DNA of 64,000 nucleotides from Alcaligenaceae bacterium (GTDB lineage Bacteria; Pseudomonadota; Gammaproteobacteria; Burkholderiales; Burkholderiaceae_B): assembly GCA_013416455.1 (NCBI GenBank), contig JACCES010000003.1, positions 1 to 64,000 on the forward strand, in the 5' to 3' direction. The position numbers and the translations under genes were made by a program. Below the pieces are notes generated by a model. The model did not search any database. It was not told the origin of the DNA and saw only the letters and a list, made by a program, of their open reading frames with translations. Numbering within the stretch: the first letter of the stretch is position 1; the number at the start of each line of letters is the position of its first letter. Below, piece after piece: positions 41,830-49,060 of the stretch.

Positions 41830-43092
41830 ATGAACACCAGACAAGCGCAACAATGGCAAGGGCCTGCGTTTCCCTCGGAAGCGGGTCACACCCCCGATGG
41901 TTCGGAGGAGCAAGAAACCAGGCCCGAGCCACCCTCCCCCCACGCAGTGGATGACGACGCGCCGCGCCCGATCCTGCCCGCTCCGCCCGTGCCATCGGCG
42001 CCGCCCTCGGCCTGGGCCCTGAGGATACTCGCCACGGTGGCATTGCTCTATTGCCTGCGCTGGGCGGCGGATTTCGTCATTCCGCTGCTGTTCGGCATTC
42101 TGCTTTCCTACACGCTGAGCCCCATCGTATCGTGGATCGAGCGTGCGCGCTTGCCGCGGGTGATCGGCGCCGGCCTGGTGACGCTGGCGCTCGTGGGGTC
42201 GGCCGCCATACTGGCCAACACGCTTTATCGCGAAGCCCGCATCGTCGTCGATGAACTGCCGGTGGCCACATGGAAGATACGCAGCGCCCTGGCGCGGCTG
42301 GACGACGGCCAGGCGGGCATGTATGAGAAACTGCACGCCGCCGCCGAATCGCTCAAGCAGGCCCTGCCGGCCGTTTCCCTCCCGGGAGGCGACGACGAAA
42401 GCGCCGCCGCGGCCCCGGCGCCACCGCCTCCCACCAAGCCGGCCTTCGATCTGTCCGAATGGCTGCTGGCCGGCTCCATGACGGCCGCGGGCCTGGCCGC
42501 CCAGCTCGTCGTCGTGCTGTTCATCGTGTTCTTCGGGCTGGCGTCGGGCAATACCTTCAAGCGCAAGCTGGTCAAGCTGACCGGCCCGTCGCTTTCCCGC
42601 AAGAAGATCACTGTGCAGATTCTGGACAATATCAACGGTTCCATACAGAAGTACATGTTCATGCTGCTGGTCACGAACATTGCCCTGGGCCTGGCGAGCT
42701 GGGCGGCGTTCTATGCGGTGGGGCTGGACAATCCGGGCGCCTGGGCGATCGCGGCGGCCCTGCTGCACGTCATCCCCTATTTCGGTACGCTCGTCGCCGC
42801 CCTGGGAACCGGCGCGGCGGCCTTTCTGCAGTTCGAATCCTTCACCATGATGGCTGTGCTCATCGGCGTGAACCTGCTGATCGCCTCCATTGTGGGCACG
42901 CTCATCGCCACCTGGATGACCGGCCGCATTGCAAAGATGAACCCCATGGCCGTATTCGTGGCCCTGTTGTTCGGCGGCTGGCTGTGGGGAATCTGGGGAA
43001 TGCTGATCTGCGTGCCGATCGTGGTGGTCGTGAAAGTGATCGCCGAACACATCGAGAATCTTCAACCGCTGGCGGAACTGCTGGGGGAATGA
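41830..43092 (+). CDS. AI-2E (PerM/YdiK) family membrane protein
   Basis: The 420-residue protein has a 60-residue polar N-terminus, then about eight helices in the AI-2E family pattern, with a soluble insert between helices 3 and 4 and the conserved C-terminal GNTF- and GTLIATWMTGRIAKMNPMAV-type segments. Some relatives export signals or act as Na+/H+ antiporters; the function is not settled. The start at 41830 is uncertain because no clear ribosome binding site is seen and an in-frame extension exists upstream. Confidence 0.85.
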   Translation: MNTRQAQQWQGPAFPSEAGHTPDGSEEQETRPEPPSPHAVDDDAPRPILPAPPVPSAPPSAWALRILATVALLYCLRWAADFVIPLLFGILLSYTLSPIVSWIERARLPRVIGAGLVTLALVGSAAILANTLYREARIVVDELPVATWKIRSALARLDDGQAGMYEKLHAAAESLKQALPAVSLPGGDDESAAAAPAPPPPTKPAFDLSEWLLAGSMTAAGLAAQLVVVLFIVFFGLASGNTFKRKLVKLTGPSLSRKKITVQILDNINGSIQKYMFMLLVTNIALGLASWAAFYAVGLDNPGAWAIAAALLHVIPYFGTLVAALGTGAAAFLQFESFTMMAVLIGVNLLIASIVGTLIATWMTGRIAKMNPMAVFVALLFGGWLWGIWGMLICVPIVVVVKVIAEHIENLQPLAELLGE

Positions 43093-43347
43093 GGCCGCGA
43101 AGCATGGCCGCCTCCGGAAACGCCCGCCGGGGCGGGTCCGAAGCGGCGGCATACTGCGGCATGCGCCGGCCCACGCGCCCAGCCTGCCGCCCGACGACCA
43201 GCCAGTACGGGACGCCTTTCAGCGCGAACAGGTCCTATTCCCGTTGCCAAGCGCGGAAACGGGCTTTGGCATAGAATTTCCAGGCCCGGTGGCCCGCCGG
43301 GCCTGCGGCAGAAGAAAGCCGCGGCACCCCTACATCTTGGATGCCGG

Positions 43348-44466
43348 ATGAAAAATTCGAGCCTGTACTTCCGTAGCTTTCTGGTCATGCTGACGGCCGC
43401 CACCATCGGCTTCATATGGATTCTGCTGCCCTATTACGCCGCGCTGTTCTGGGCCACCGCGCTGGCGGTGCTGTTTCATCCGGTTCAACGGCGGCTGCAG
43501 GCGAAGTTCCATGGTCGCGCCAACCTGGCGGCCGCGGTCACATTGCTGATCGTCCTGCTCATCGTCATCATTCCCATGATCGTGATCACCGGGGCGCTGA
43601 TCCAGGAAATCGCCTCCGTCTACAAGCGCATCGCTTCGGGCGAGTTCAATCTGGGCGTGTACTTCACGCAGATCGCCAACGCCATGCCGCCGTCCGTTCA
43701 CAACGTGCTCAGCTTCCTGGGCCTCGGCGACCTGCTGGGCGTCCAGGAAAGGCTCACACAGGGCGCCGTGGCGGGCGGGCGCTTCATTGCCACGCAGGCC
43801 GTGAGCCTGGGCCAGAACACCGCACAGCTGCTGATCGGGCTGGGCGTCATGCTTTATGTGCTGTTCTTCCTGCTGCGCGACGGCGCGCAGCTGGCGCGCC
43901 ACAGCAAGCAGCTGATTCCCCTGAGCGAAGAACACAAGCAGCACTTCATCCGCAAGTTCGCCACGGTGATCCGCGCCACGGTGAAGGGCAACATCGTCGT
44001 GGCCATTACCCAGGGAACGCTGGGCGGCGTGATGTTCTGGATACTGGGAATACAGGGCGCGCTGCTGTGGGGCGTGGTCATGACGCTGCTCTCGCTGCTG
44101 CCGGCGGTGGGCGCGGCGCTGATCTGGGCACCCGTGGCGGTGTATTTCCTGGTCACGGGCGCCATCGTCGAGGGCATCGTGCTGACTCTGTTCGGTGTGT
44201 TGGTGATCGGTCTCATCGACAATATCCTGCGCCCGATCCTGGTGGGCAAGGACACCAAGCTGCCCGACTGGGTCATCCTGGTTTCCACCCTGGGCGGCCT
44301 CTCCGTCTTCGGCCTGAACGGCTTTGTGATCGGCCCTCTAGCCGCCGCGATCTTCATGTCCGCCTGGGACCTCTTTCCTTCCGCCGTGCGCCTGTACCAG
44401 GAAGACCCCGAGAATGGCTCCATCAGCCCTGAAACCGCCACACGGAAACCGACTAGCCAAGAATGA
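43348..44466 (+). CDS. AI-2E (PerM/YdiK) family membrane protein, second copy
   Basis: The 372-residue protein shows the same architecture: two helices at the N-terminus, an amphipathic insert (residues 65-150), then a block of five helices with the conserved QGTLGGVMFWILGIQGALLW near residue 223 and LIDNILRPILVGKDTKLPDW near residue 290. It is only distantly similar to the family member encoded 255 bases upstream, so this is not a recent duplication. Function as for the family is unsettled. Confidence 0.88.
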   Translation: MKNSSLYFRSFLVMLTAATIGFIWILLPYYAALFWATALAVLFHPVQRRLQAKFHGRANLAAAVTLLIVLLIVIIPMIVITGALIQEIASVYKRIASGEFNLGVYFTQIANAMPPSVHNVLSFLGLGDLLGVQERLTQGAVAGGRFIATQAVSLGQNTAQLLIGLGVMLYVLFFLLRDGAQLARHSKQLIPLSEEHKQHFIRKFATVIRATVKGNIVVAITQGTLGGVMFWILGIQGALLWGVVMTLLSLLPAVGAALIWAPVAVYFLVTGAIVEGIVLTLFGVLVIGLIDNILRPILVGKDTKLPDWVILVSTLGGLSVFGLNGFVIGPLAAAIFMSAWDLFPSAVRLYQEDPENGSISPETATRKPTSQE

Positions 44467-44477
44467 ACGCATGTGTG

Positions 44478-44483
44478 TATAAT
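44478..44483 (+). promoter_or_regulatory. Possible -10 box of the tRNA-Thr gene
   Basis: A consensus TATAAT lies 62 bases before the mature tRNA 5' end in the only intergenic space available. No good -35 box is seen at the right distance, so the call is tentative. Confidence 0.3.
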
Positions 44484-44545
44484 TATTGGCTTGGCAGAAC
44501 ATAAACCATGTTTTTCGCCGAGGTTGTTTGCCTTTGTATGCAAGG

Positions 44546-44621
44546 GCCGCTTTAGCTCAGTTGGTAGAGCAGTTCATTCGTAATGAAAAGGTCGCCAGTT
44601 CGAATCCGGCAAGCGGCACCA
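44546..44621 (+). tRNA. tRNA-Thr (anticodon CGT)
   Basis: The 76-base sequence folds as a cloverleaf. The acceptor arms are GCCGCTT (44546-44552) and AAGCGGC (44611-44617), followed by A and an encoded CCA. The D arm reads GCTCAGTTGGTAGAGC, the anticodon loop is TTCGTAA with anticodon CGT, and the T loop is TTCGAAT. It reads ACG codons. Its 3' end is the integration site of the prophage remnant that follows; the identical 26 bases recur at 49061. Confidence 0.96.
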
Positions 44622-44626
44622 GACAA
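44601..44626. repeat. attL of the integrated element (26-bp direct repeat)
   Basis: The 3' part of the tRNA-Thr gene and five bases beyond it (44601-44626) are repeated exactly at 49061-49086. The flanking bases differ on both sides. This is the core attachment site. Confidence 0.92.
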
Positions 44627-44635
44627 ATAGCCTGA

Positions 44636-44671
44636 AAATCCCCGTAAGCTGATGATTTACGGGGATTTTTT
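44636..44671 (+). terminator. Rho-independent terminator after tRNA-Thr
   Basis: AAATCCCCGTAA (44636-44647) pairs perfectly with TTACGGGGATTT (44657-44668), and the stem ends in a T run. It belongs to the integrated element, which thereby restores a terminator to the tRNA gene. Confidence 0.8.
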
Positions 44672-44769
44672 ATGCCTGTCCAATCCGCTTGGGGACAGTG
44701 CTTTTTCCCGAAAACATACCTATTACCCCCTACGCTCCCGGCTTGACTGTCCCCGGGGTGTCCCCATAA

Positions 44770-44781
44770 AGTGTCCCCAAC
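44770..44781. promoter_or_regulatory. Integrase arm-type site candidate (attL side)
   Basis: AGTGTCCCCAAC here is the exact complement of GTTGGGGACACT at 49006-49017 near attR. Further TGTCCCC or GGGGACA copies stand at 44694-44760. Repeated short motifs on both flanks are typical of integrase arm-binding sites. Confidence 0.5.
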
Positions 44782-44793
44782 ATTGGGGGCATC

Positions 44794-44931
44794 ATGGCAT
44801 CATTTGAACAGCGCGGGAGCTCATGGCGGGCGGTTGTGCGTCTGCCTGGCGGCGGTAAGACAACAGCGACACCCGCCGCATCGACAGCATCCAATGCACG
44901 CGCCAAGTCTTCAGCCGTCGGCTTCGCCTGA
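44794..44931 (+). pseudogene. Phage integrase, N-terminal fragment
   Basis: The first 26 residues, MASFEQRGSSWRAVVRLPGG and GKTTAT, match the arm-binding N-terminal domain typical of phage tyrosine integrases (MASIEQRGPSWRA-type). After about base 44870 similarity stops and the frame runs antisense to the tape-measure fragment until TGA at 44929-44931. No catalytic domain remains anywhere in the element, so it cannot excise on its own. The start directly inside attL is the expected place for the integrase gene. Confidence 0.75.
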
Positions 44932-45056
44932 CGACTATCAATGACAATCGCCAGCCTACTTTCTTGCGTCATAAACCTTTCGCCCACAAAAAAGGCCGCC
45001 CATTGGCGCCCCATAAAAAGAAAACCGCCTGGAGGCGGCTCAAACTCGCTGCGCTG

Positions 45057-45608
45057 CTATCGAATCGATATTTCCCGTCCCGTAACCATCAGGCGAGAAA
45101 TACGCCCGGTTGGAACATCAACCTCGCATCGCGCCCATTGCGGGACATCAACACCGAATCCATTTTTGAAATGAAAAGAGCCCTGGGGCCACAGAAATTG
45201 CCAGACATTGACACCCTCAATTCGCTTCCCTGGAGCGTGGCCTGGATTATTTGAATTTCCGTATGCGGCCACGGATGCGATGGCCTTCTGACACCTTAGC
45301 AGGGCATTCATTCTGTCCTGCCTCTCTGCTTTCGCCATCGCCTCCGCGAAATTCCTCTCTGTCCGTTCGGCCTTGCCGCTATTCCACCAGGACACGCCGG
45401 CCCAAACCGAGCCAACGACGGCGAGCATGATCAGCAGAATACGAACGGCTCCAGCGCTCTCGCATGCTCCAGACTCTTTGGCGGCACTAGCCATTTTTGC
45501 ATCATCACTCATCTTGGACTGGATACTTTTTAGAGCCTCTTCCCTAGTTGCATGGCCGCTACCATTTGCGTACCAAAGGCCCCACTTTCCTTGCCTCGGC
45601 TCTTCCAT
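45057..45608 (-). CDS. Phage-associated membrane protein of unknown function
   Basis: The 183-residue protein begins MEEPRQGKWGLWYANGSGHA, has one membrane helix near residue 57 (ILLIMLAVVGSVWAGVSWW) and a C-terminal domain of about 100 residues with two Cys. It lies just upstream of the tape-measure fragment in the same direction, so it came with the tail module. AGGAG precedes the ATG at 45608. I do not recognise a family beyond phage neighbourhood. Confidence 0.7.
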   Translation of the reverse strand: MEEPRQGKWGLWYANGSGHATREEALKSIQSKMSDDAKMASAAKESGACESAGAVRILLIMLAVVGSVWAGVSWWNSGKAERTERNFAEAMAKAERQDRMNALLRCQKAIASVAAYGNSNNPGHAPGKRIEGVNVWQFLWPQGSFHFKNGFGVDVPQWARCEVDVPTGRISRLMVTGREISIR

Positions 45609-45683
45609 CCCCGTTGCTCCTGTATCTGATTGATACGGGGGACTATACCCGAGCTCCAAAGGCCACCACTAGGGTGGCTTCCC

Positions 45684-45712
45684 TTGCTATAAACTATAGC
45701 TTAAACTATAAT
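45684..45712 (+). promoter_or_regulatory. Promoter of the toxin-antitoxin operon
   Basis: TTGCTA (45684-45689) and TATAAT (45707-45712) are separated by 17 bases. The octamer AAACTATA is repeated directly across the spacer and -10 box, a suitable target for the HTH antitoxin. Confidence 0.65.
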
Positions 45713-45737
45713 AAACCTATACCAACAAGGGGGGCCC

Positions 45738-45992
45738 ATGTACGCGGTCAACTGGTCAAACAAGGCGAAAAAGCAACTCCGCAAGATCGACCGGCAGGAA
45801 CAAGGCACGATCATCGACGCCGTGGACGAGTTGGAGAATTTCCCGAACGCCAAGAACGTCATCGCGCTGACCAAGCACGAGTACGGATACCGCATGCGCG
45901 TCGGCAACTATCGAGTGCTGTTCGATGCCGACACCGAAGTCAGGATCATCGATATCCAGCAGGTCAAGAAGCGCGACGATCAAACTTACTGA
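45738..45992 (+). CDS. RelE/ParE-family toxin
   Basis: The 84-residue protein has the RelE fold pattern: VNWSNKAKKQLRKIDRQEQG at the N-terminus, then YGYRMRVGNYRVLFDADTEV and the C-terminal IQQVKKRDDQTY with basic residues for mRNA cleavage. It is the first gene of a two-gene operon, ahead of its antitoxin (toxin-first order as in HigBA). It lies on the strand opposite the phage tail genes and is a typical prophage cargo gene. Confidence 0.9.
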   Translation: MYAVNWSNKAKKQLRKIDRQEQGTIIDAVDELENFPNAKNVIALTKHEYGYRMRVGNYRVLFDADTEVRIIDIQQVKKRDDQTY

Positions 45993-46005
45993 GCAGGAGT
46001 CAGCC

Positions 46006-46353
46006 ATGGACATCAACCACACCATACTCGAAGCCAACGGCAAGCCGGCCTTCGTTGTGCTGCCCTACGATGAGTACCTGAAACTCACCGGAGGGAAAGC
46101 ACCTTCCGGCCGCATACCCGCCGACGGCACCACCCCTCACGAAGTCATGCGCCTGTGCGTCAAGAACGACTGGAGCATGATCCGAGCCTGGCGCGAGCAC
46201 CTGGGCCTTACGCAAGCAGAAATGGCGCGGCGCCTGGAGATTCGCCAGCCCAGCTATGCTGCGATGGAAGCGCCTGATGCCAAGCCCAAGAAAGCGACCC
46301 GGGAACGCATTGCGACAGCGATGGGGCTTTCGTTGGAACAACTGGACTTCTGA
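46006..46353 (+). CDS. XRE-type antitoxin
   Basis: The 115-residue protein has an N-terminal segment (NGKPAFVVLPYDEYLKLTGG) that recalls Phd-like toxin-neutralising regions and a C-terminal XRE helix-turn-helix (REHLGLTQAEMARRLEIRQ near residue 66, ATAMGLSLEQLDF at the end). It starts 13 bases after the toxin gene with AGGAG upstream. It should bind the toxin and repress the operon promoter at 45684. Confidence 0.9.
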   Translation: MDINHTILEANGKPAFVVLPYDEYLKLTGGKAPSGRIPADGTTPHEVMRLCVKNDWSMIRAWREHLGLTQAEMARRLEIRQPSYAAMEAPDAKPKKATRERIATAMGLSLEQLDF

Positions 46354-46509
46354 GCCCTAAGCGCTCTAGCCTCAAGAGCCATGCCCCAAAGGGCGGCCAC
46401 GCCTGACGCCCTGTCCATTCATACAGCAGGGATTCCGCCCGGTGCCACCAGCGGCTCGCGGTGATATGTTGCTGAATCCTACAGGAGTAAAAGCAGAGGC
46501 AACAGCGGC

Positions 46510-47055
46510 ATGGGCGAAGAAATCATCAAATGGGGAACATTGGTCGTAGCGGTGTATGCCGCCATCCTCAGCACCCTTAACCATTGGCACGCACTAAAAC
46601 GAGACAAACCAAAGATCATCCTCTCGCCAATGGTTGCAAGGCTAAGGATCGGCAAGTATCGACTCGCATTCCACATACAAAACCAAGGGCTGATTGACAC
46701 GAGCATCGTTCAAATCGGATTTACCAGACGGTGGAGCATCGTGCGGACGATTTTTCACCCCTCTCCGCCGTTAGGAGTTGAACTACCCATAGTTCTTCCG
46801 GCTGGGGCACAGATCACAGTTTATGTGCCCGCGAGCACAATGAAGAACGCCGACTCCGAGCGCCTGCGAAGCGCGTACCTCGTCACCGGTCACGGGACGA
46901 CTGTGAAAACTCGGAACGGCGCCCTCGCGCTCTATGTAAATAACCCTCCCGATACAGCGACCGATGAAGAGGTTATTAATGCGTCGGAAGATTGGGGGCA
47001 CATTATCGCGAGTGAACATGGCCTTCCAAAAGGAACGCTGCCTGGTGAGAGTTAA
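46510..47055 (+). CDS. Hypothetical protein, prophage cargo
   Basis: The 181-residue protein has one N-terminal membrane helix (residues 6-25) and a beta-rich remainder (YRLAFHIQNQGLIDTSIVQI, ITVYVPAS). It lies on the same strand as the toxin-antitoxin genes, opposite to the tail genes, and so looks like part of the cargo block. GC content is lower than that of the tail genes. No family is recognised; a role in phage defence or immunity would be speculation. Confidence 0.6.
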   Translation: MGEEIIKWGTLVVAVYAAILSTLNHWHALKRDKPKIILSPMVARLRIGKYRLAFHIQNQGLIDTSIVQIGFTRRWSIVRTIFHPSPPLGVELPIVLPAGAQITVYVPASTMKNADSERLRSAYLVTGHGTTVKTRNGALALYVNNPPDTATDEEVINASEDWGHIIASEHGLPKGTLPGES

Positions 47056-47140
47056 AAAAAACATGCGACCTCCTACTTCTTTCGCGCCTACTCTTGCGCC
47101 ACCGACTCCAACTAAGCATTGTCCAGGAGCTCAAGGGATC

Positions 47141-47772
47141 TCAATCGTCGCCATTCACCATCGACACAAACCCGCTCCATGCCTTGGCAACAGACTCCTT
47201 CGTCTGCGGCTTCGGCCTCAGCGACTTCAGGAACTTGTCGTCAATGGCGAAAACCACCGTATCCAGCAGCTCGCGGTCCAGCGGGGAGCCGTAGGCGTCC
47301 ACCACTGGCGTAATCTCCGCTGCTGACAGTGGCAAAGGTAGCGGCCCGGACTCCATGCCGCCTGCCAAGTACCGGCGAGCACGATTCGCCCGCCAGAACA
47401 CGCCGATGATGTGGTCGGTTATTGCGCTTCGGTCTGGGGCGGATTCGAGGTCGTCGACGTTTTCGGCGTCTTTGTCGCGCTCTTTCTTGCGACGGGCTTC
47501 TTCTTCCCATTCGAAGCGTTCGACGACTTTCCCAAAAGCTCACCCCGCTCCGCGAGCGCTTCGGCCGCGATCTCTCCAGCCTTCTTAATCGTCCACAGGA
47601 AAAAGTCGACGTTCGACTCAAGCAGGGCAGCCGCCTTGCCTTCGCTGTACTTGACGTTGTTCCCATTCTCATCCGGCACGCCCTTCCAGTCGCGGACGAT
47701 GAACTTGCCCATCAGCCTGCACTGGATGCCGTGCTCGGTGTTCTCGCCCGGCACGATGCCCACCTCGGACAC
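47141..47772 (-). CDS. Tail assembly chaperone GT-like product made by -1 frameshift
   Basis: Reading starts at GTG 47772 and passes MGKFIVRDWKGV and YSEGKAAALLESN (tail-assembly-chaperone pattern). At the heptamer G-GGA-AAG (47533-47527) a -1 slip gives GKVVERFEWEEEARRKKERD, then GVFWRANRARRYLAGGM and stops at 47141. The -1 frame has no good start of its own and is closed by TGA just upstream of the heptamer, exactly as in the lambda G/T pair, which uses the same GGGAAAG heptamer. The N-terminus looks shorter than usual and may be cut by a deletion. Confidence 0.7.
47419..47772 (-). CDS. Tail assembly chaperone G-like product (no frameshift)
   Basis: Without slippage the 117-residue product ends in a Lys/Thr/Ser-rich tail (NGKKKPVARKSATKTPKT) and stops at 47419. 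In lambda-like phages the short form is in large excess and, with the frameshifted long form, keeps the tape-measure protein in solution during tail assembly. It lies upstream of the tape-measure fragment in the correct order, with cargo genes in between. Confidence 0.7.
   Translation of the reverse strand: MSEVGIVPGENTEHGIQCRLMGKFIVRDWKGVPDENGNNVKYSEGKAAALLESNVDFFLWTIKKAGEIAAEALAERGELLGKSSNASNGKKKPVARKSATKTPKTSTTSNPPQTEAQ
47527..47533 (-). promoter_or_regulatory. Programmed -1 frameshift site GGGAAAG
   Basis: In the zero frame the codons are TTG-GGA-AAG, so the heptamer has the X-XXY-YYZ form. It is identical to the slippery sequence of bacteriophage lambda genes G/T, and joins two frames that make sense only as one tail-chaperone protein. 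Confidence 0.7.
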
Positions 47773-47778
47773 GCTGAA

Positions 47779-48333
47779 TCACCCCGGGAATGAACTGACC
47801 CCCAAGAGTCGACCGGGCGCGAGCTTGATCAGCCCATGTCCACCATCCTGAATTCCGGCAGCCACCAGCAGCTTGTGACGGCCCATCTTGCGCACCTACG
47901 CGGGAATTGCGATGCGCGGGATATAGCGGAGCCATTGCATACGATCAGCGCGGGCGGCCAGCATCATGGCCTGGTAACGGCGCTTCTGTCTCGGTAGTTT
48001 GGAAAAAGCATCCGCCAAGAGCTGGAGGGCCCTATGCCGACGATTGTTGCGGGTGGCGGCGGAAAAGGCGTGAGTGGCCGCTACGCTTTACATGCAAACA
48101 CCCTGGCTGCACCGAGTCCGTCACGTACAGATACTCAACTCTGCGCGACCGCTCTGAAAGCGCGGAACTCAGATGAGTGGCTGCAAGAGCATCGAGACCT
48201 GGTGCGCCAACTACGGAACAGCGCCATGAGCGCTGGGTGGGGAGCCCATTCCGACGTCCATGTGGATGACGCGCAAGATCAATTGTTGGCCCACGCCCGC
48301 CGCCGCATTGAGGGAGAAGCGAATGGATGAGCT
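47779..48333. other. Decayed phage fragments
   Basis: Several short frames survive without intact genes: a 35-residue frame on the minus strand (47886 to 47779, MGRHKLLVAAGIQDGG), a plus-strand stretch with LRFTCKHPGCTESVTYRY around 48080-48140, and a frame ending EANG at 48330. The latter two lie in different frames of the same region. They read like the ends of small phage genes brought together by deletions. No function is claimed. Confidence 0.5.
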
Positions 48334-48339
48334 GACGGC

Positions 48340-48615
48340 TTGGATGCCCGCTGGCGCCCCAGTATCCATATGCCCCTCTGGGCCAGCCGCATCACGCTGG
48401 AAATCACCGGCGTGCGCGTGGAGCGGTTGTTGGAGATCAGCAGCGCAGACGCCCTTGCTGAAGGCGTCAACGTACATCCAGACCATCATGATAAGCCGGC
48501 CAGCAGTGTTTATAGCCCGGTGCAGGCGTTCCGCGATCTATGGGAAGACATCAACGGCGCCGGAGCATGGACAGAGAATCCGTGGGTTTGGGTGGTGGAG
48601 TTTCGCCGCGCATGA
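48340..48615 (+). pseudogene. ASCH-domain-like phage protein, C-terminal part
   Basis: The frame from 48340 reads [19 protein letters not shown], then [20 protein letters not shown] and a C-terminal [19 protein letters not shown]. This is the C-terminal half of a phage protein of about 200 residues often found in siphophage early regions (ASCH-like fold). No start codon of its own exists; the ATG at 48323 leads into another frame, so a deletion has removed the N-terminal half. Confidence 0.65.
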
Positions 48616-48692
48616 CTGAACGCATAAAAGAAGTCCTGGCCGTGACGGCCAGACAGTGGAATTTGAGCGCCGAAGATATGGGGCGTTCGTGA
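48612..48692 (+). CDS. 26-residue peptide, probably truncated phage gene
   Basis: The short frame [20 protein letters not shown] ends after EDMGRS. It overlaps the end of the ASCH-like frame in the typical way of phage early genes. Its start resembles that of small DnaA-domain-like phage proteins, which would be longer, so the 3' part is probably lost. Evidence is slim. Confidence 0.35.
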   Translation: MTERIKEVLAVTARQWNLSAEDMGRS

Positions 48693-48709
48693 TTTTGGAG
48701 GTAGGATAT

Positions 48710-48760
48710 ATGCAAGCTGGTCTCGACATGAGAGAGCTGGCCCGGCACCTGGGGCCGTGA
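48710..48760 (+). CDS. 16-residue leader frame coupled to the AlpA-like gene
   Basis: An excellent ribosome binding site (GGAGG) precedes ATG 48710. The frame MQAGLDMRELARHLGP ends at TGA 48758-48760, whose first bases overlap the GTG start of the next gene (GTGA). The AlpA-like gene has no ribosome binding site of its own, so ribosomes ending this frame may restart there. It may equally be the remnant of a larger gene. Confidence 0.5.
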   Translation: MQAGLDMRELARHLGP

Positions 48761-48999
48761 TCGCCGACGACGCGCTGTTAGATACCGAAGATGTAGCGGC
48801 CATGCTCAAAGTGTCGCCCCGCTACGTGTCCGAGGCCTACGTCAACGCGCCTGGGTTTCCGCAGCCAATCTACCTGACCGTCGCCGAGGGCCACAAGAGC
48901 AAGCCTCACTGGATCCGCCGGGACGTGATAGAGTGGATCGGCAAGCATGCGACTGGCCGGCCATCGCGCGGCGGCCGACCTAGAAAAAAACCGTTGTAA
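48757..48999 (+). CDS. AlpA/excisionase-like DNA-binding protein
   Basis: The 80-residue protein has a MerR-like helix-turn-helix near residue 10 (LLDTEDVAAMLKVSPRYVSE), a Pro-containing strand (FPQPIYLT) and a basic tail (GRPSRGGRPRKKPL). This is the AlpA/Xis type that controls excision or integrase expression. It lies next to attR, the mirror position of the integrase start next to attL. The GTG start overlaps the preceding stop codon. Confidence 0.8.
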   Translation: MIADDALLDTEDVAAMLKVSPRYVSEAYVNAPGFPQPIYLTVAEGHKSKPHWIRRDVIEWIGKHATGRPSRGGRPRKKPL

Positions 49000-49005
49000 A
49001 TGCGC

Positions 49006-49017
49006 GTTGGGGACACT
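49006..49017. promoter_or_regulatory. Integrase arm-type site candidate (attR side)
   Basis: GTTGGGGACACT is the exact complement of AGTGTCCCCAAC at 44770-44781; a second GTCCCC copy follows at 49022. Paired sites on both flanks are expected of integrase binding. Confidence 0.5.
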
Positions 49018-49060
49018 CTCCGTCCCCATACCTATGTAAAACCGCATGAACATTGACTGA

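Larger units (their letters stand above)
44730..44972 (-). pseudogene. Tail tape-measure protein, N-terminal fragment
   Basis: Reading leftwards from the ATG at 44972, MTQESRLAIVIDSRQAKPTA and the following EDLARALDAVDAAG resemble the start of siphophage tape-measure proteins. The similarity ends near 44866, where the sequence becomes the antisense of the integrase fragment; the frame then runs on to 44730. AAAGG precedes the ATG. A deletion of the remaining several kilobases of the gene and everything beyond it explains the junction. Confidence 0.65.

Noticed and set aside
41710-43152. 480-residue open frame opposite the first AI-2E gene
   Set aside because: The sequence is His/Arg/Gln-rich and fully antisense to a well-supported membrane protein.
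41830-44466. The two AI-2E genes as a recent tandem duplication
   Set aside because: They share architecture but little residue identity, so they are old paralogues placed side by side.
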